Source: Acidobacteriaceae bacterium
Lineage (GTDB): Bacteria > Acidobacteriota > Terriglobia > Terriglobales > Acidobacteriaceae
DNA length: 33,637 nt
Reading direction: 5' to 3'
Assembly: GCA_027452125.1 (NCBI GenBank)
Contig: DAIDGZ010000047.1
Location: forward strand, 1 to 33,637
This document shows, piece after piece, positions 7,685 through 16,050 of this stretch. The notes under the pieces were generated by a model. It had not been told where the DNA came from, did not search any database, and saw only the letters and a program-made list of their open reading frames with translations. How positions within the stretch are numbered: the stretch's first letter is position 1; each line of letters begins with the position of its first letter. The position numbers and the translations under genes are program-made.

Positions 7685-9016
7685 ATGGCCACAGAGATCA
7701 TTCCCCAGCCCGCGCCCGCAGAGCCCTCGCTTCCTGAGGTGCACTCGAGCGTGCGCATCTCCCGTTCGCCCTTCTACTGGCGGCGGCTGCTGGGCTTCAT
7801 TGGGCCGGGCTTCCTCATCTCCGTGGGCTACATGGACCCCGGCAACTGGGCCACGGATATCGCTGGCGGTTCACAGTTCGGCTACACCCTGCTCTTCGTC
7901 ATCATGCTCTCGAACTTGATGGCGATCCTGCTGCAAAGCCTGAGCCTCAAGCTGGGCGTGGCCACGGAGCGCGACCTGGCGCAGCTCTGCCGCGAGAACT
8001 ATGGGCCCAGGGTCAGCATTGTCCTGTGGATTATGGCGGAGGTGGCCATCGCCGCCTGCGACCTGGCTGAGGTGATCGGGTCGGCGATCGCCCTGCACCT
8101 GCTCTTTCATATTCCGCTCTTCTACGGTGTGCTTATCACCGGCGCGGATGTGATGCTCATCCTGCTGCTGCAGCGCTGGGGCTTTCGTTATGTGGAGGCG
8201 CTGGTCATCGTCCTCATCGGCACCATCCTGGCCATGTTTGGCGTGCAGATGGTCCTCTCCCGGCCGGAGTATCTACCCGCCCTGCGCGATCTCTTCGTGC
8301 CCTCGTCGAGCATTCTCTCCAACCCCGACATGCTCTACATCGCCATCGGCATCCTGGGCGCCACGGTGATGCCGCATAACCTCTACCTGCACTCCTCCAT
8401 CGTGCAGAGCCGCCGTTACAAGCGCACCCCCGAGGGCAAGCGGGAGGCCATCCACCTGGCCAATGTTGACTCCGTCCTGGCCCTGACGCTGGCTTTGTTT
8501 GTGAATGCGGCGATTCTCATCGTAGCCGCGGCAGTCTTCCATCGTCGCGGGCTCTATGACGTGGCCGCCATCCAGGACGCCTACAAACTGCTGAGCCCGC
8601 TGGTGGGCGCCACCTGGGCCAGCACTCTCTTCGCCATCGCCCTGCTGGCCAGCGGCCAGAACTCTTCCATCACCGGCACACTGGCCGGGCAGATCGTGAT
8701 GGAGGGCTTCGTCCACATGAAGATGGCGCCCTGGCTGCGCCGTCTGGCCACCCGCGCCCTGGCCATCGTTCCCACCATCCTGGTGGTGGCCTTCACCGGC
8801 GAGAAGGGAACCGAGAAGCTGCTCATCCTCAGCCAGGTGATCCTCTCCATCCAGTTGAGCTTCGCCGTCATCCCGCTCGTCCAGTTCACCGGCGACCGCA
8901 GGCGCATGGGCGAGTTTGTGAATGGCCGCGGCCTGCAGACGCTGGCGTGGGTCACCGCGATTGTGATCGCGCTGTTGAATGGCTGGCTGCTGGTACAAAC
9001 CTTCCTGGGCCGCTGA
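7685..9016 (+). CDS. mntH: Nramp-family divalent metal (Mn/Fe) transporter
   Basis: About 443 residues from the ATG at 7685; a TTG at 7664 with GAGGG upstream is an alternative start and would add seven residues. Nramp hallmarks are complete: DPGNWATD at about residue 51 in the first helix (metal-binding Asp and Asn), MPHN in the sixth helix (metal-binding Met), and the conserved glutamine-containing SGQNSS segment later. About eleven hydrophobic helices are visible. The family imports Mn(II), Fe(II) and related ions with protons across the inner membrane. The position behind a DtxR-type regulator supports manganese uptake, the usual role of bacterial members. The next gene begins 46 bases downstream on the same strand. 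Confidence 0.94.
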   Translation: MATEIIPQPAPAEPSLPEVHSSVRISRSPFYWRRLLGFIGPGFLISVGYMDPGNWATDIAGGSQFGYTLLFVIMLSNLMAILLQSLSLKLGVATERDLAQLCRENYGPRVSIVLWIMAEVAIAACDLAEVIGSAIALHLLFHIPLFYGVLITGADVMLILLLQRWGFRYVEALVIVLIGTILAMFGVQMVLSRPEYLPALRDLFVPSSSILSNPDMLYIAIGILGATVMPHNLYLHSSIVQSRRYKRTPEGKREAIHLANVDSVLALTLALFVNAAILIVAAAVFHRRGLYDVAAIQDAYKLLSPLVGATWASTLFAIALLASGQNSSITGTLAGQIVMEGFVHMKMAPWLRRLATRALAIVPTILVVAFTGEKGTEKLLILSQVILSIQLSFAVIPLVQFTGDRRRMGEFVNGRGLQTLAWVTAIVIALLNGWLLVQTFLGR

Positions 9017-9026
9017 TCCCTGCCGG

Positions 9027-9044
9027 CTGTCCACTGTCCACTGT
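9027..9044 (+). repeat. Short 7-bp tandem repeat
   Basis: CTGTCCA occurs twice in tandem and is followed by a partial third unit (CTGT), in the gap between mntH and the NAD(P)H-hydrate repair gene. It is too short to imply more than local slippage. Confidence 0.5.
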
Positions 9045-9062
9045 TGTCGTACCATGTTTCCC

Positions 9063-10715
9063 ATGCACGTTCTCTCTGCCGCCGAGATGCAGGCCTGTGA
9101 CCGGGCCACCACGGAGCGCTTCGGCATTCCCTCGCTGGAGCTGATGCGTACGGCCGCGGCGGCGGTAGCCGCTTTTGCGCGGCAGCAGTTTCCCGCGGCG
9201 CGGCGCGTCACCATCCTGTGTGGCCGCGGCAACAACGGCGGCGACGGCATGATGGCCGCGCGCCTGCTCTCCCAGGCTGGCATGGATGTGACCACGCTGC
9301 TGCTGGGCGCGCCCGGGCTGCTGGCCGGCGACGCTGCCGAGGCCTGGCGCAAGCTCACCAGTCCCATGCAGGGCGCGGTGCATGTCGTTTCTGCGACGGA
9401 GGACCTGACTCGCCACAACGATGCGCTGGAGACAGACCTGATTGTGGATGCGCTGGTGGGTACCGGCTTCAAGCCGCCGCTCAAGGGGCTGGCCCTGGCT
9501 GTCCTGGAGTGGCTTCAGGCGCATCCCGCCGCGCAGCGCGTGCCGATTCTCGCTGTGGATCTGCCCTCTGGCTGGCCCTCGGATGCGACCACAGCCACCG
9601 TCGAGGGGCCGGTATTTCCTGCCGATGCCGTCATCACCTTTACCGCGCCGAAGCCCGCGCATGTCTTCGGCCAGCTCACGCGGCGGTGGAATCAGCCGGT
9701 GGCCGTGGCGCCCATCGGCTCGCCGGCGGAGGCCATGGCGTCGCAGTTGCAACTGGACTGGGCCGGTTCTTCGCTTGCCCTGGCGCAGGCTCCGCGCGCG
9801 GCGGCGGCCAACAAGGGCAACTTTGGCCATGTGCTGGTGGTGGGCGGCACCTTTGGCTCGGCGGGCGGCAAGGCGGGCGCCCCCGCCATGACGGCGCTGG
9901 CAGCCCTGCGCGCCGGCGCGGGACTGGTGACCGCCGCAGTCCCTGCGCCCGCGCTGGCGCCTGTGGCCGCCATTGCGCCGGAGCTGATGACGTGGCCGTT
10001 GGCGGCCACCGCTGCCGGGCAGATCAGCGCGGACAACCTCGCGCGCGAGCCGCTGGAGGCACTGCTGGCGGGCAAGACGGTGCTTGCCGTCGGCCCCGGC
10101 CTGGGGCAGAGCCCGGAGACGGTCAAGTTCACCACCGGGCTGCTGTCGGCCTCAAAGCTCCCCGCCGTGCTGGATGCCGACGCGCTCAACATCCTCGCCG
10201 CCCGGCCGGTGCTGCTGGCCAAGCTGGCCAAAGGCCGCACGCTGGTGCTCACGCCTCATCCGGGTGAGATGGCGCGGCTGGCGGGCGTGACCACCGCGCA
10301 GATTCAGGCAGACCGGCTCGGCGTGGCCCGCGGCTTTGCGCAGCGCACCGGCGTCATCCTTGTCCTGAAAGGCTCGCGCACACTCATCGCGCATCCTGAT
10401 GGCCGCGTTGCCGTAAACACCAGCGGCAACCCGGGGATGGCCAAGGGCGGCAGCGGCGACGTGCTCACCGGCCTGGTGGCAGCCCTGCTGGCCCAGCATC
10501 CGGCAGAGCCGGGCCGTGCCGTGGAGGCCGCGGTGGCCCTGCACGGGCTGGCCGCCGATCTGGCCGTGCAGGAGGGCGACGAGCACACCCTGCTGGCCAC
10601 GGATGCGCTGGCCTGCCTGTCCCGCGCCTTCCGTCTTCCCGTGGCGTGCAAGAATGGGTATGTTTGGTTGCAGGGGCTGCCGGTGGAAGCGGCTCCCGTG
10701 GAGGGCAAAAGATGA
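9063..10715 (+). CDS. nnr: Bifunctional NAD(P)H-hydrate repair enzyme (epimerase + ADP/ATP-dependent dehydratase)
   Basis: About 550 residues from the ATG at 9063; an ATG at 9054 is equally possible and neither has a strong ribosome site. The frame stays open into the end of mntH but that part has no conserved start. The N-terminal YjeF_N domain (epimerase, NnrE) shows the typical SAAEMQACDR opening and GRGNNGGDG nucleotide-binding loop. The C-terminal ribokinase-like domain (dehydratase, NnrD) shows GHVLVVGG, GPGLGQ, DADALN, LTPHPGEMARL and the GSGDVLTG loop with its catalytic Asp. The enzyme repairs damaged NADHX/NADPHX in the cytoplasm. It overlaps tsaE by four bases (ATGA), a common pairing of these two housekeeping genes in many bacteria. 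Confidence 0.95.
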   Translation: MHVLSAAEMQACDRATTERFGIPSLELMRTAAAAVAAFARQQFPAARRVTILCGRGNNGGDGMMAARLLSQAGMDVTTLLLGAPGLLAGDAAEAWRKLTSPMQGAVHVVSATEDLTRHNDALETDLIVDALVGTGFKPPLKGLALAVLEWLQAHPAAQRVPILAVDLPSGWPSDATTATVEGPVFPADAVITFTAPKPAHVFGQLTRRWNQPVAVAPIGSPAEAMASQLQLDWAGSSLALAQAPRAAAANKGNFGHVLVVGGTFGSAGGKAGAPAMTALAALRAGAGLVTAAVPAPALAPVAAIAPELMTWPLAATAAGQISADNLAREPLEALLAGKTVLAVGPGLGQSPETVKFTTGLLSASKLPAVLDADALNILAARPVLLAKLAKGRTLVLTPHPGEMARLAGVTTAQIQADRLGVARGFAQRTGVILVLKGSRTLIAHPDGRVAVNTSGNPGMAKGGSGDVLTGLVAALLAQHPAEPGRAVEAAVALHGLAADLAVQEGDEHTLLATDALACLSRAFRLPVACKNGYVWLQGLPVEAAPVEGKR

Positions 10716-11185
10716 GCGAAGCAGCGCCCACCGCCGCAGGCAAGGTCTACGAGTTCAGCACCCACAGCGGCGCGGACACCATTGCGCTGGGCCGCAAGCT
10801 CGCCCGCCTGCTGCATCCGCCGCAACTGCTGCTCTTGCGCGGCGACCTGGGCGCGGGGAAAACCACGCTGGTAAAAGGCATCGCCCAGGCGCTGGACGCC
10901 GCCGAGCCAGACGAGGTGACCAGCCCCACCTTCACCCTCATTCACGAGTACGACGGCAGCCTCGACAGCAACCCCGTCAAGCTCTTCCATCTTGACGTCT
11001 ATCGCCTGGAGAGCGAGCGCCAGCTGGATACGCTGGGCCTTGACGATCTGCTCACTCCCGATGCGCTGGTGCTTGTCGAGTGGGGAGAGAAGTTCAAGAG
11101 CATCCGCAAGCGCGCCACCGGCGAAATCGTCATCACCTCCACCGGCGGCGACGCCCGCAAGATCACAGTAACCTTGAAAGACTAG
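10712..11185 (+). CDS. tsaE: tRNA threonylcarbamoyladenosine biosynthesis ATPase TsaE
   Basis: 157 residues from an ATG that overlaps the nnr stop codon (ATGA); GGAGGG lies just upstream inside nnr. Walker A is GDLGAGKTT (44-52). The family-specific TSPTFTLIHEY and LFHLDVYRL segments and the LVEWGEKF motif are all present. TsaE works with TsaB, TsaD and TsaC in making the universal t6A37 modification of ANN-decoding tRNAs. The length fits the family (about 150-160). The other partners are not in this window. Confidence 0.96.
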   Translation: MSEAAPTAAGKVYEFSTHSGADTIALGRKLARLLHPPQLLLLRGDLGAGKTTLVKGIAQALDAAEPDEVTSPTFTLIHEYDGSLDSNPVKLFHLDVYRLESERQLDTLGLDDLLTPDALVLVEWGEKFKSIRKRATGEIVITSTGGDARKITVTLKD

Positions 11186-11269
11186 GTCGATGCACCCTGG
11201 TCACACCCCACTGCGTCTCTGCGCAGTTTGCCGGCCGCACGATGCCGGCCATTGAGCCGTTGAGGACCC

Positions 11270-12274
11270 ATGCTCCGTATTCCTTTCCATGAAGTTGAGC
11301 AGACGCTCGCCGCCATTCTCGTAAAGCTCGGCTTTGCCCCGCCGCGCGCCCAGACCAGTGCCCGCCTCTTTGCCGAGACCACCCGCGATGGCGTCTACAC
11401 CCACGGCGTGGCCCGCTTTCCCCGGCTGGTCGCCATGATTCGCAACGGCAGCGTCGATCCTGCGGCTGAGGCGGAGCGCGTCTCCGGCTTTGGCGCGCTG
11501 GAGCGCTGGGACGGCCGCCGCGGCCCTGGCAACCTGAACGCGCTGGCCGCCATGAACCGCGCCATGGAGCTGAGCCGCGCTCACGGCGTAGGCTGCGTGG
11601 CCCTGGGCAACACCAACCACTGGATGCGCGGCGGCACCTATGGCTGGCAGGCCGCTGAGGCCGGCCTCATCGGAATCTGCTGGACCAACACCATGCCCAA
11701 CCTGCCGCCCTGGGGTGGCATGGAGCCGGTGATCGGCAACAACCCGCTGGTTATTGGCGTGCCCCGCGCCGCCGGGCCGGTGGTGCTGGATATGGCCATG
11801 TCCCAGTTCTCCTATGGCGCGCTGGAAAAGTATCGCCAGCGCGGTGAACTGCTTCCCGTCGAAGGCGGCTTTGACACCGAGGGCAACCTCACCCGCGATC
11901 CCGGCGCTATTGAGAAATCCTGGCGTCCGCTGCCCACCGGCCTGTGGAAGGGCTCCGGCCTCTCCATGGTGCTGGATATGACGGCATCCATGCTGTCGCT
12001 GGGCAAGGCCACGCACCAGCTCGGGAGCGACATGCTCTTCGAGACCGGCATCTCGCAGATGTTCGTGGTGCTCAATCCCCTGGCGCTGGGGCCCGAGCCG
12101 CGCACCGAGCAGATTGCCGACGAGATCGTGGCCTCGCTGCACAACTGCAAGTCCGCCCGCCCCGGCGACCGCGTCCGCTACCCCGGCGAACAGACGCTGC
12201 GCATCCGTGCCGAAAATATGCAGCAAGGCCTGCCCGTGGACGAGGCCCTGTGGGAGCAGGTGAAGGCATTCTAA
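11270..12274 (+). CDS. dlgD: Malate/L-lactate dehydrogenase-family oxidoreductase, DlgD-like (2,3-diketo-L-gulonate reductase)
   Basis: 334 residues, ATG preceded by GAGG. It belongs to the Ldh_2 family of NAD(P)H-dependent 2-ketoacid reductases with a non-Rossmann fold. THGVARFPR carries the presumed catalytic His (H45). The stretches GNTNHWMRGG, GWQAAE, GICWTNT, PPWGG, IGNNPLVI, SQFSYG and WKGSGLSMVLDM closely follow Escherichia coli YiaK/DlgD as I remember it, closer than to malate or ureidoglycolate dehydrogenases. The E. coli enzyme reduces 2,3-diketo-L-gulonate in L-ascorbate/L-xylulose breakdown. None of the other genes of that pathway is nearby, so the physiological substrate is open. 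It is followed after 22 bases by the CDF-like membrane protein gene, likely on the same transcript. Confidence 0.85.
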   Translation: MLRIPFHEVEQTLAAILVKLGFAPPRAQTSARLFAETTRDGVYTHGVARFPRLVAMIRNGSVDPAAEAERVSGFGALERWDGRRGPGNLNALAAMNRAMELSRAHGVGCVALGNTNHWMRGGTYGWQAAEAGLIGICWTNTMPNLPPWGGMEPVIGNNPLVIGVPRAAGPVVLDMAMSQFSYGALEKYRQRGELLPVEGGFDTEGNLTRDPGAIEKSWRPLPTGLWKGSGLSMVLDMTASMLSLGKATHQLGSDMLFETGISQMFVVLNPLALGPEPRTEQIADEIVASLHNCKSARPGDRVRYPGEQTLRIRAENMQQGLPVDEALWEQVKAF

Positions 12275-12296
12275 GTATCAACGGAGGTCAGCAGAC

Positions 12297-12932
12297 ATGA
12301 GCGCAACCAATCAATCCGGCGGCGATGCCTGTGGCTGCGGTTCCTGCACTGCACCGGCGGCGCCGCGGCCCGTGCTCTGGCTGCAGGGCATCACCCTGGC
12401 GTGGATGCTGGCTGAGTGCGGCCTTTCTCTGCTGGCCGCGGCGCGCGCGCATAGCGTGGCCCTGCTGGCCTTCGGCTCGGACAGCTTTGTCGAACTGCTC
12501 TCCGCCATCGTCGTCCTGTTGCAGTTTCTGCCTCGCTTCCCGCTCAGCAAAGAGCGCGCCAGCCGCGCCGCCGCCGTGCTGCTCTTCGCCCTGACCGCCG
12601 TGGTGGTGTGCCTTGCGTTTTTTGCCTGGAATGCGCCGAAGGAGACAAGCAGGCTGGGCATTGCTATCACGGCTCTGGCCCTGGTCGTGATGCCCGTGCT
12701 GGCCACGCTCAAGCGCCGCCACGCGCGCCGCCTGAGCAACAGCGCCCTGGCCGCCGACGCCGCGCAGTCAGCGACATGCGCTTATCTTGCGGCTGTCACG
12801 CTGGCCGGTCTGGTGGCCTTTGCGGTGTGGCGCATCGCCTGGCTGGATACGGTAGCCGCCCTGGCCGCAGTGCCGCTCCTCCTCGTCGAGGGATGCCGCA
12901 CCTGGCGTGGCGAGGGCTGCGGCTGCTGCTGA
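12297..12932 (+). CDS. CDF-like six-helix membrane protein with cysteine-rich ends
   Basis: 211 residues; GGAGG upstream of the ATG. Six hydrophobic segments are visible (about 27-47, 55-79, 90-111, 119-137, 155-177, 183-199). The second helix holds GSDSFVELLSA and the fifth AADAAQSATCAY, positions that recall the metal-site helices 2 and 5 of cation diffusion facilitators (DxxxE and DxxxS here instead of HxxxD/DxxxD). The usual cytoplasmic C-terminal domain of CDF proteins is absent: the protein stops right after helix 6. Both ends carry Cys clusters (CGCGSC at 12-17, CGCC at the C-terminus) that could bind metal. A role in metal export or sensing is inferred, not shown. It converges with the acetyltransferase gene 12 bases away. 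Confidence 0.78.
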   Translation: MSATNQSGGDACGCGSCTAPAAPRPVLWLQGITLAWMLAECGLSLLAAARAHSVALLAFGSDSFVELLSAIVVLLQFLPRFPLSKERASRAAAVLLFALTAVVVCLAFFAWNAPKETSRLGIAITALALVVMPVLATLKRRHARRLSNSALAADAAQSATCAYLAAVTLAGLVAFAVWRIAWLDTVAALAAVPLLLVEGCRTWRGEGCGCC

Positions 12933-12944
12933 GAGCATGCTCGC

Positions 12945-13595
12945 TCACACCAGCTGGATCTCGTTCGGAAGCCCCTGGAGCATCGCGGCCATTCGCGGAT
13001 CGTCCGCCGCCTGGTGGTAGACCTGCGTATAACAGCACTCCAGCCACTGCCGCAGGCGAGCCTTCTCTACGCTGGCGGGCAGAGACTGCCGCCACGCCAG
13101 CATCTCCATTGCGGGAGGCTGCTCGGCGGCCAGCACCGGCGGCATCAGATACGCCAGTCCATCCAGCTCCCGGCAACCCAGTCGCCGGTAAAATTCTTTT
13201 CTCCGCCGCGCGTCGCAGCCGGCCTGCGCCGCCGCCTTGTCAGAGTCCACCTCGGCCAGCACAAAGCGTCCTGCGACCTCCGGCCGCTGCATCGTCTGCA
13301 TGAACAGCCAGGCGCCCACGCCGCGCCCACGCTGCTCCGGCGCAACTGCCATGTACTCCAGCAGGCAGGCGTCTGCGTCCGCAAAGAGCAGCGTGATCGA
13401 GAAGCCGCAGACGGTGTCCTTTTCTTTCGCCGCCAGAAAAAGATAACCCGGCAACAAGGCCATTGCCGCCAGCGCCTCGACCGTCTTCTGCTCGGAGCGG
13501 GGAAGCGACGTCTGATAGATCGCCGCCAGCGCGTCAAATTCCGGCTCCTCGGCCGATCGTATCCGGTGGATGCTCCGTGCGTCAGAGAGAACCAT
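12945..13595 (-). CDS. GNAT-family N-acetyltransferase
   Basis: 216 residues. The acetyl-CoA binding motif A is clear: EYMAVAPEQRGRGVGAWLF, with the R/Q-x-x-G-x-G/A loop. Motif D/C follow (FVLAEVDSD, then RRRKEFYRRLGCRELDG). About 50 residues after the usual GNAT end form a helical tail with ECCYTQVYHQ. A GGAAG site lies just upstream of the ATG. The acceptor substrate cannot be told from sequence. The gene sits beyond the fabI terminator, so it probably has its own promoter in the short gap. Confidence 0.88.
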   Translation of the reverse strand: MVLSDARSIHRIRSAEEPEFDALAAIYQTSLPRSEQKTVEALAAMALLPGYLFLAAKEKDTVCGFSITLLFADADACLLEYMAVAPEQRGRGVGAWLFMQTMQRPEVAGRFVLAEVDSDKAAAQAGCDARRRKEFYRRLGCRELDGLAYLMPPVLAAEQPPAMEMLAWRQSLPASVEKARLRQWLECCYTQVYHQAADDPRMAAMLQGLPNEIQLV

Positions 13596-13610
13596 GCGTC
13601 TTCCAAATCT

Positions 13611-13657
13611 CGCAAAAGCAAAAACACCGTGAGCAGCGGGTTGCGCTCACGGTGTTT
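13611..13657 (-). terminator. Intrinsic terminator after fabI
   Basis: A perfect 13-bp inverted repeat (13622-13634 with 13645-13657) with a ten-base loop. Read on the minus strand it is followed by TTTTTGCTTTTG. It lies 18 bases past the fabI stop codon and overlaps the upstream region of the acetyltransferase gene. Confidence 0.9.
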
Positions 13658-13675
13658 CGCCGTTCATGGCTGGTG

Positions 13676-14443
13676 TTAGAAACCCATGATGTTGTAGCCG
13701 CAGTCCACGTAGAGCGTCTCGCCGGTCACTGCAGTGGAGAGGTCGCTGGCCAGGTAGAGCGCCGTGCCGCCCACTTCGAGCTGGTCCACGTTGCGCTTCA
13801 GCGGCGCGCGGTCGGCATGCGACTTCATCATCTCGCTCAGGTCGCCCACGCCGCGCGCCGCCAGGGTCTTGATCGGCCCGGCAGAGATGGCGTTTACGCG
13901 GATGTTGTGCGCGCCCAGATTCCATGCCAGGTAGCGTACCGTGGACTCCAGGCCGGCCTTGGCCACGGCCATCACGTTGTAGTTGGGCACCACCTTCTCG
14001 GCGGCATAGTAGCTCAGGGTCATGATGCTGCCGCCCTCGGTCATCAGCGGAGCAGCGGCGCGGCTCACCGCGATCAGCGAGTAGACGCTCACGTCCATAG
14101 CGGTGCGGAAGCCCTCGCGGCTGGTGTTGATGAACTCGCCGCGCATGTCGGTCGCCGGCGCGTAGGCCACGGCGTGCACCAGCGTGTCGATCTTGCTGTA
14201 CTTCTGCTTGAGCGCGGCAAACAGGCTGTCGATCTCCGCGTCGTTGGAGAGGTCGCACTGGAAGCCGCTGGCGCCCGGCAGCTCGGCGATCAGGCCTTCG
14301 GCCTCCATCTTCATGCGCTCGTTCTGGTAGGTGATGGCCAGCGTGGCTCCGGCCGCATGCAGTTTCTGGGCAATGCCCCAGGCAATGGAGCGCTTGTTGG
14401 CCAAGCCGAAGACCACGGCCGTTTTCCCTGCCAAGTTGATCAT
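13676..14443 (-). CDS. fabI: Enoyl-[acyl-carrier-protein] reductase (NADH) FabI
   Basis: 255 residues from the ATG at 14443, chosen because an AGGA/GGAGG site lies upstream and MINLAGKTAVVFGLANKRS is the standard FabI opening; the frame extends upstream to 14500 without conserved sequence. The SDR fold shows the FabI-type nucleotide loop GLANKRSIAWGIA, Y145 and the catalytic Y155-x6-K162 set in PNYNVMAVAK, and VNAISAGPIKTLAA before the substrate-binding loop. It catalyses the last reduction in each cycle of type II fatty acid synthesis. FabI is the triclosan/isoniazid-type target family. It is downstream of murI with a 132-base gap, which contains a dyad at 14501-14519 that could hold its own control. 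Confidence 0.97.
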   Translation of the reverse strand: MINLAGKTAVVFGLANKRSIAWGIAQKLHAAGATLAITYQNERMKMEAEGLIAELPGASGFQCDLSNDAEIDSLFAALKQKYSKIDTLVHAVAYAPATDMRGEFINTSREGFRTAMDVSVYSLIAVSRAAAPLMTEGGSIMTLSYYAAEKVVPNYNVMAVAKAGLESTVRYLAWNLGAHNIRVNAISAGPIKTLAARGVGDLSEMMKSHADRAPLKRNVDQLEVGGTALYLASDLSTAVTGETLYVDCGYNIMGF

Positions 14444-14575
14444 GTTGTTCCTGTTCCTCCGGGGCTCGCACTCTGTGCAACACAGGCGTGGCCCAAACAA
14501 CTCTCAGAATATCAGAGAGGTTCTGCGCAAAATGGTCGGGTTGCGCGGCGTCCGCGTCCCGGCAAAATGAGGGAT

Positions 14576-15397
14576 TCACCCTCCCAGGTCGATCAGCTCC
14601 ACATGGCCCACGGGACGGCCCAGAAAGCGCGATCCCAGCCGCTCGAACTTTTCCACCGAATCGGTGGCAAAGCAGCGAATCTTCGCCGGCCCGCTCGGTT
14701 CGCCCGCAACCCCGGCTGCGCGTCCGTTGATCAGTCCTGCCGCGGCCTCTGCCGCAGACTCGGCTGAGTCAATCACCCGCATCCCCGGGGGAACGGTGCG
14801 CTCCAGCAGCGGCCGCAGCAGCGGATAGTGCGTGCAGCCCAGCACCAGCGTGTCCGGCTGCAGGCCCTCGGCAGCGGCAGCGGCGTTCAGCTCATCCAGA
14901 TAAATGCGCGCCACCTCGGCGGTCACCGGATGGTCGGTCCAGCCCTCTTCCACCAGCGGCACCAGCAGTGGGCAGGCCTTCTCCAGCGCGCGCAGCCCGC
15001 GGGCGTGGCAGGCGGCGGCGTAGGCGTGGCTCTGCACCGTGGCGTCAGTGGCAATTACCAGCACGTCGCCGCTGTGCGAGGCGGCCTGCGCTGCCTGCGC
15101 GCCCGGCTCAATCACGCCCAGCACCGGAACCGGCACCGCCTCCTGAATGGCATCCAGCGCCAGCGCGCTGGCCGTGTTGCAGGCGATCACCAGGTACTCG
15201 GCGCCCTGCTCCTGCACCAGAAACTGGGCACTCTGCACGGCATAGCGGGCGATCGTCCGCCGCGATTTGGAGCCGTAGGGCAGCCGCGCCGTGTCGCCAA
15301 TGAAGGCAAACTCCGCATGAGGCAGGCGCTCCACCAGCGCACGCAGCACGGTCAGTCCGCCAAAGCCGGAGTCAAATACGCCGATGGTAGGGGTCAT
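14576..15397 (-). CDS. murI: Glutamate racemase
   Basis: 273 residues. Both catalytic cysteines are present in their motifs: ACNTAS (C73) and LGCTHYPLL (C188, with H190). The opening GVFDSGFGG (D9, S10) and the GDTARLPYG segment are typical. It makes D-glutamate for peptidoglycan in the cytoplasm. The ATG overlaps the stop codon of the gene upstream (ATGA), so it is translationally coupled to a protein with no known wall role. The amidase and GerMN genes further upstream on the same strand make this otherwise a cell-wall neighbourhood. Confidence 0.97.
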   Translation of the reverse strand: MTPTIGVFDSGFGGLTVLRALVERLPHAEFAFIGDTARLPYGSKSRRTIARYAVQSAQFLVQEQGAEYLVIACNTASALALDAIQEAVPVPVLGVIEPGAQAAQAASHSGDVLVIATDATVQSHAYAAACHARGLRALEKACPLLVPLVEEGWTDHPVTAEVARIYLDELNAAAAAEGLQPDTLVLGCTHYPLLRPLLERTVPPGMRVIDSAESAAEAAAGLINGRAAGVAGEPSGPAKIRCFATDSVEKFERLGSRFLGRPVGHVELIDLGG

Positions 15398-16050
15398 GAG
15401 AGCGATAGGGGTCTCCTCAGCAGTTCGGCAACACGGGATGCAAGCAGGCAGAGTTCCTTGAAGACGCCCGGTGCATACGGTGTACTGGTGCCTGCTTTGG
15501 GAAGGATATGGTATTGCAGCGCGGATTCGACAAAACGATGCGCGCGCATCATCTCTGGAACCGAAGGCAAGTCCTTGCGCCAGAAGATGCTGCGCAGTTC
15601 GCTCAGGATGCCTTCAGGCGAGCTGTGATGGATGCAGACATCGGTTCCATTCAGATCGCTCGTGGACTTCTGGATGCGATACGGTTCCGACTCCCAGACG
15701 AACCATGTATGCGCATCCGGATTGAGATCGGTCCACGTGATCGTCATCCCCAACTCCAGTGGCATATTGAAACGGGGAGTGGCATGAGGGCCAGCGCCGA
15801 GTTCTACACGCGACAGATCGTGGATGGAGTACCGGCAGCTCCCAATGAGGGCAAGAATTCGTTCCAGCCTGCGCGCCCCGCCGGGAATTTCAGAGGCGAT
15901 GTGTGGAATGAGACCAAGTTGATAAAGCCCGACAATGTAGGCGACGTAGAGACTGCGAAACTCTACGTCGTAGGGAATATTCAGAAAGACAGCTCTTTGA
16001 TCAATCGGCGGCGGAGGCCTTCTTGCTCTTTTCTTCATATTTGGCAGCAT
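15394..16050 (-). CDS. Unknown protein with nucleotide-processing (TIR-like/deoxyribosyltransferase-like) motif pattern
   Basis: 218 residues from the ATG at 16050, or 214 from the ATG at 16038; neither has a well-placed ribosome site and the start lies inside the preceding gene, so translation is probably coupled. I do not recognise a named family. The visible order is a short beta strand with VFLNIPYD (21-28), a helix, a strand (GLIPHIASEI), a helix, then CRYSIHDLS (72-80) and FNMPLELGM (94-102). That order, a strand ending in polar residues followed by an Asn...Glu-Leu-Gly helix, recalls TIR-like and nucleoside deoxyribosyltransferase-like folds, where the Glu of the ELG segment is catalytic; here it would be E99. 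The DNA is clearly less GC-rich than the flanking wall genes. Its stop overlaps murI. An effector or toxin role is an inference. Confidence 0.8.
   Translation of the reverse strand: MLPNMKKRARRPPPPIDQRAVFLNIPYDVEFRSLYVAYIVGLYQLGLIPHIASEIPGGARRLERILALIGSCRYSIHDLSRVELGAGPHATPRFNMPLELGMTITWTDLNPDAHTWFVWESEPYRIQKSTSDLNGTDVCIHHSSPEGILSELRSIFWRKDLPSVPEMMRAHRFVESALQYHILPKAGTSTPYAPGVFKELCLLASRVAELLRRPLSLS

Noticed and set aside
11231-11252. GCCGGC-GCCGGC inverted pair between tsaE and dlgD
   Set aside because: Self-complementary six-mers are common at this GC content and no T-run follows.
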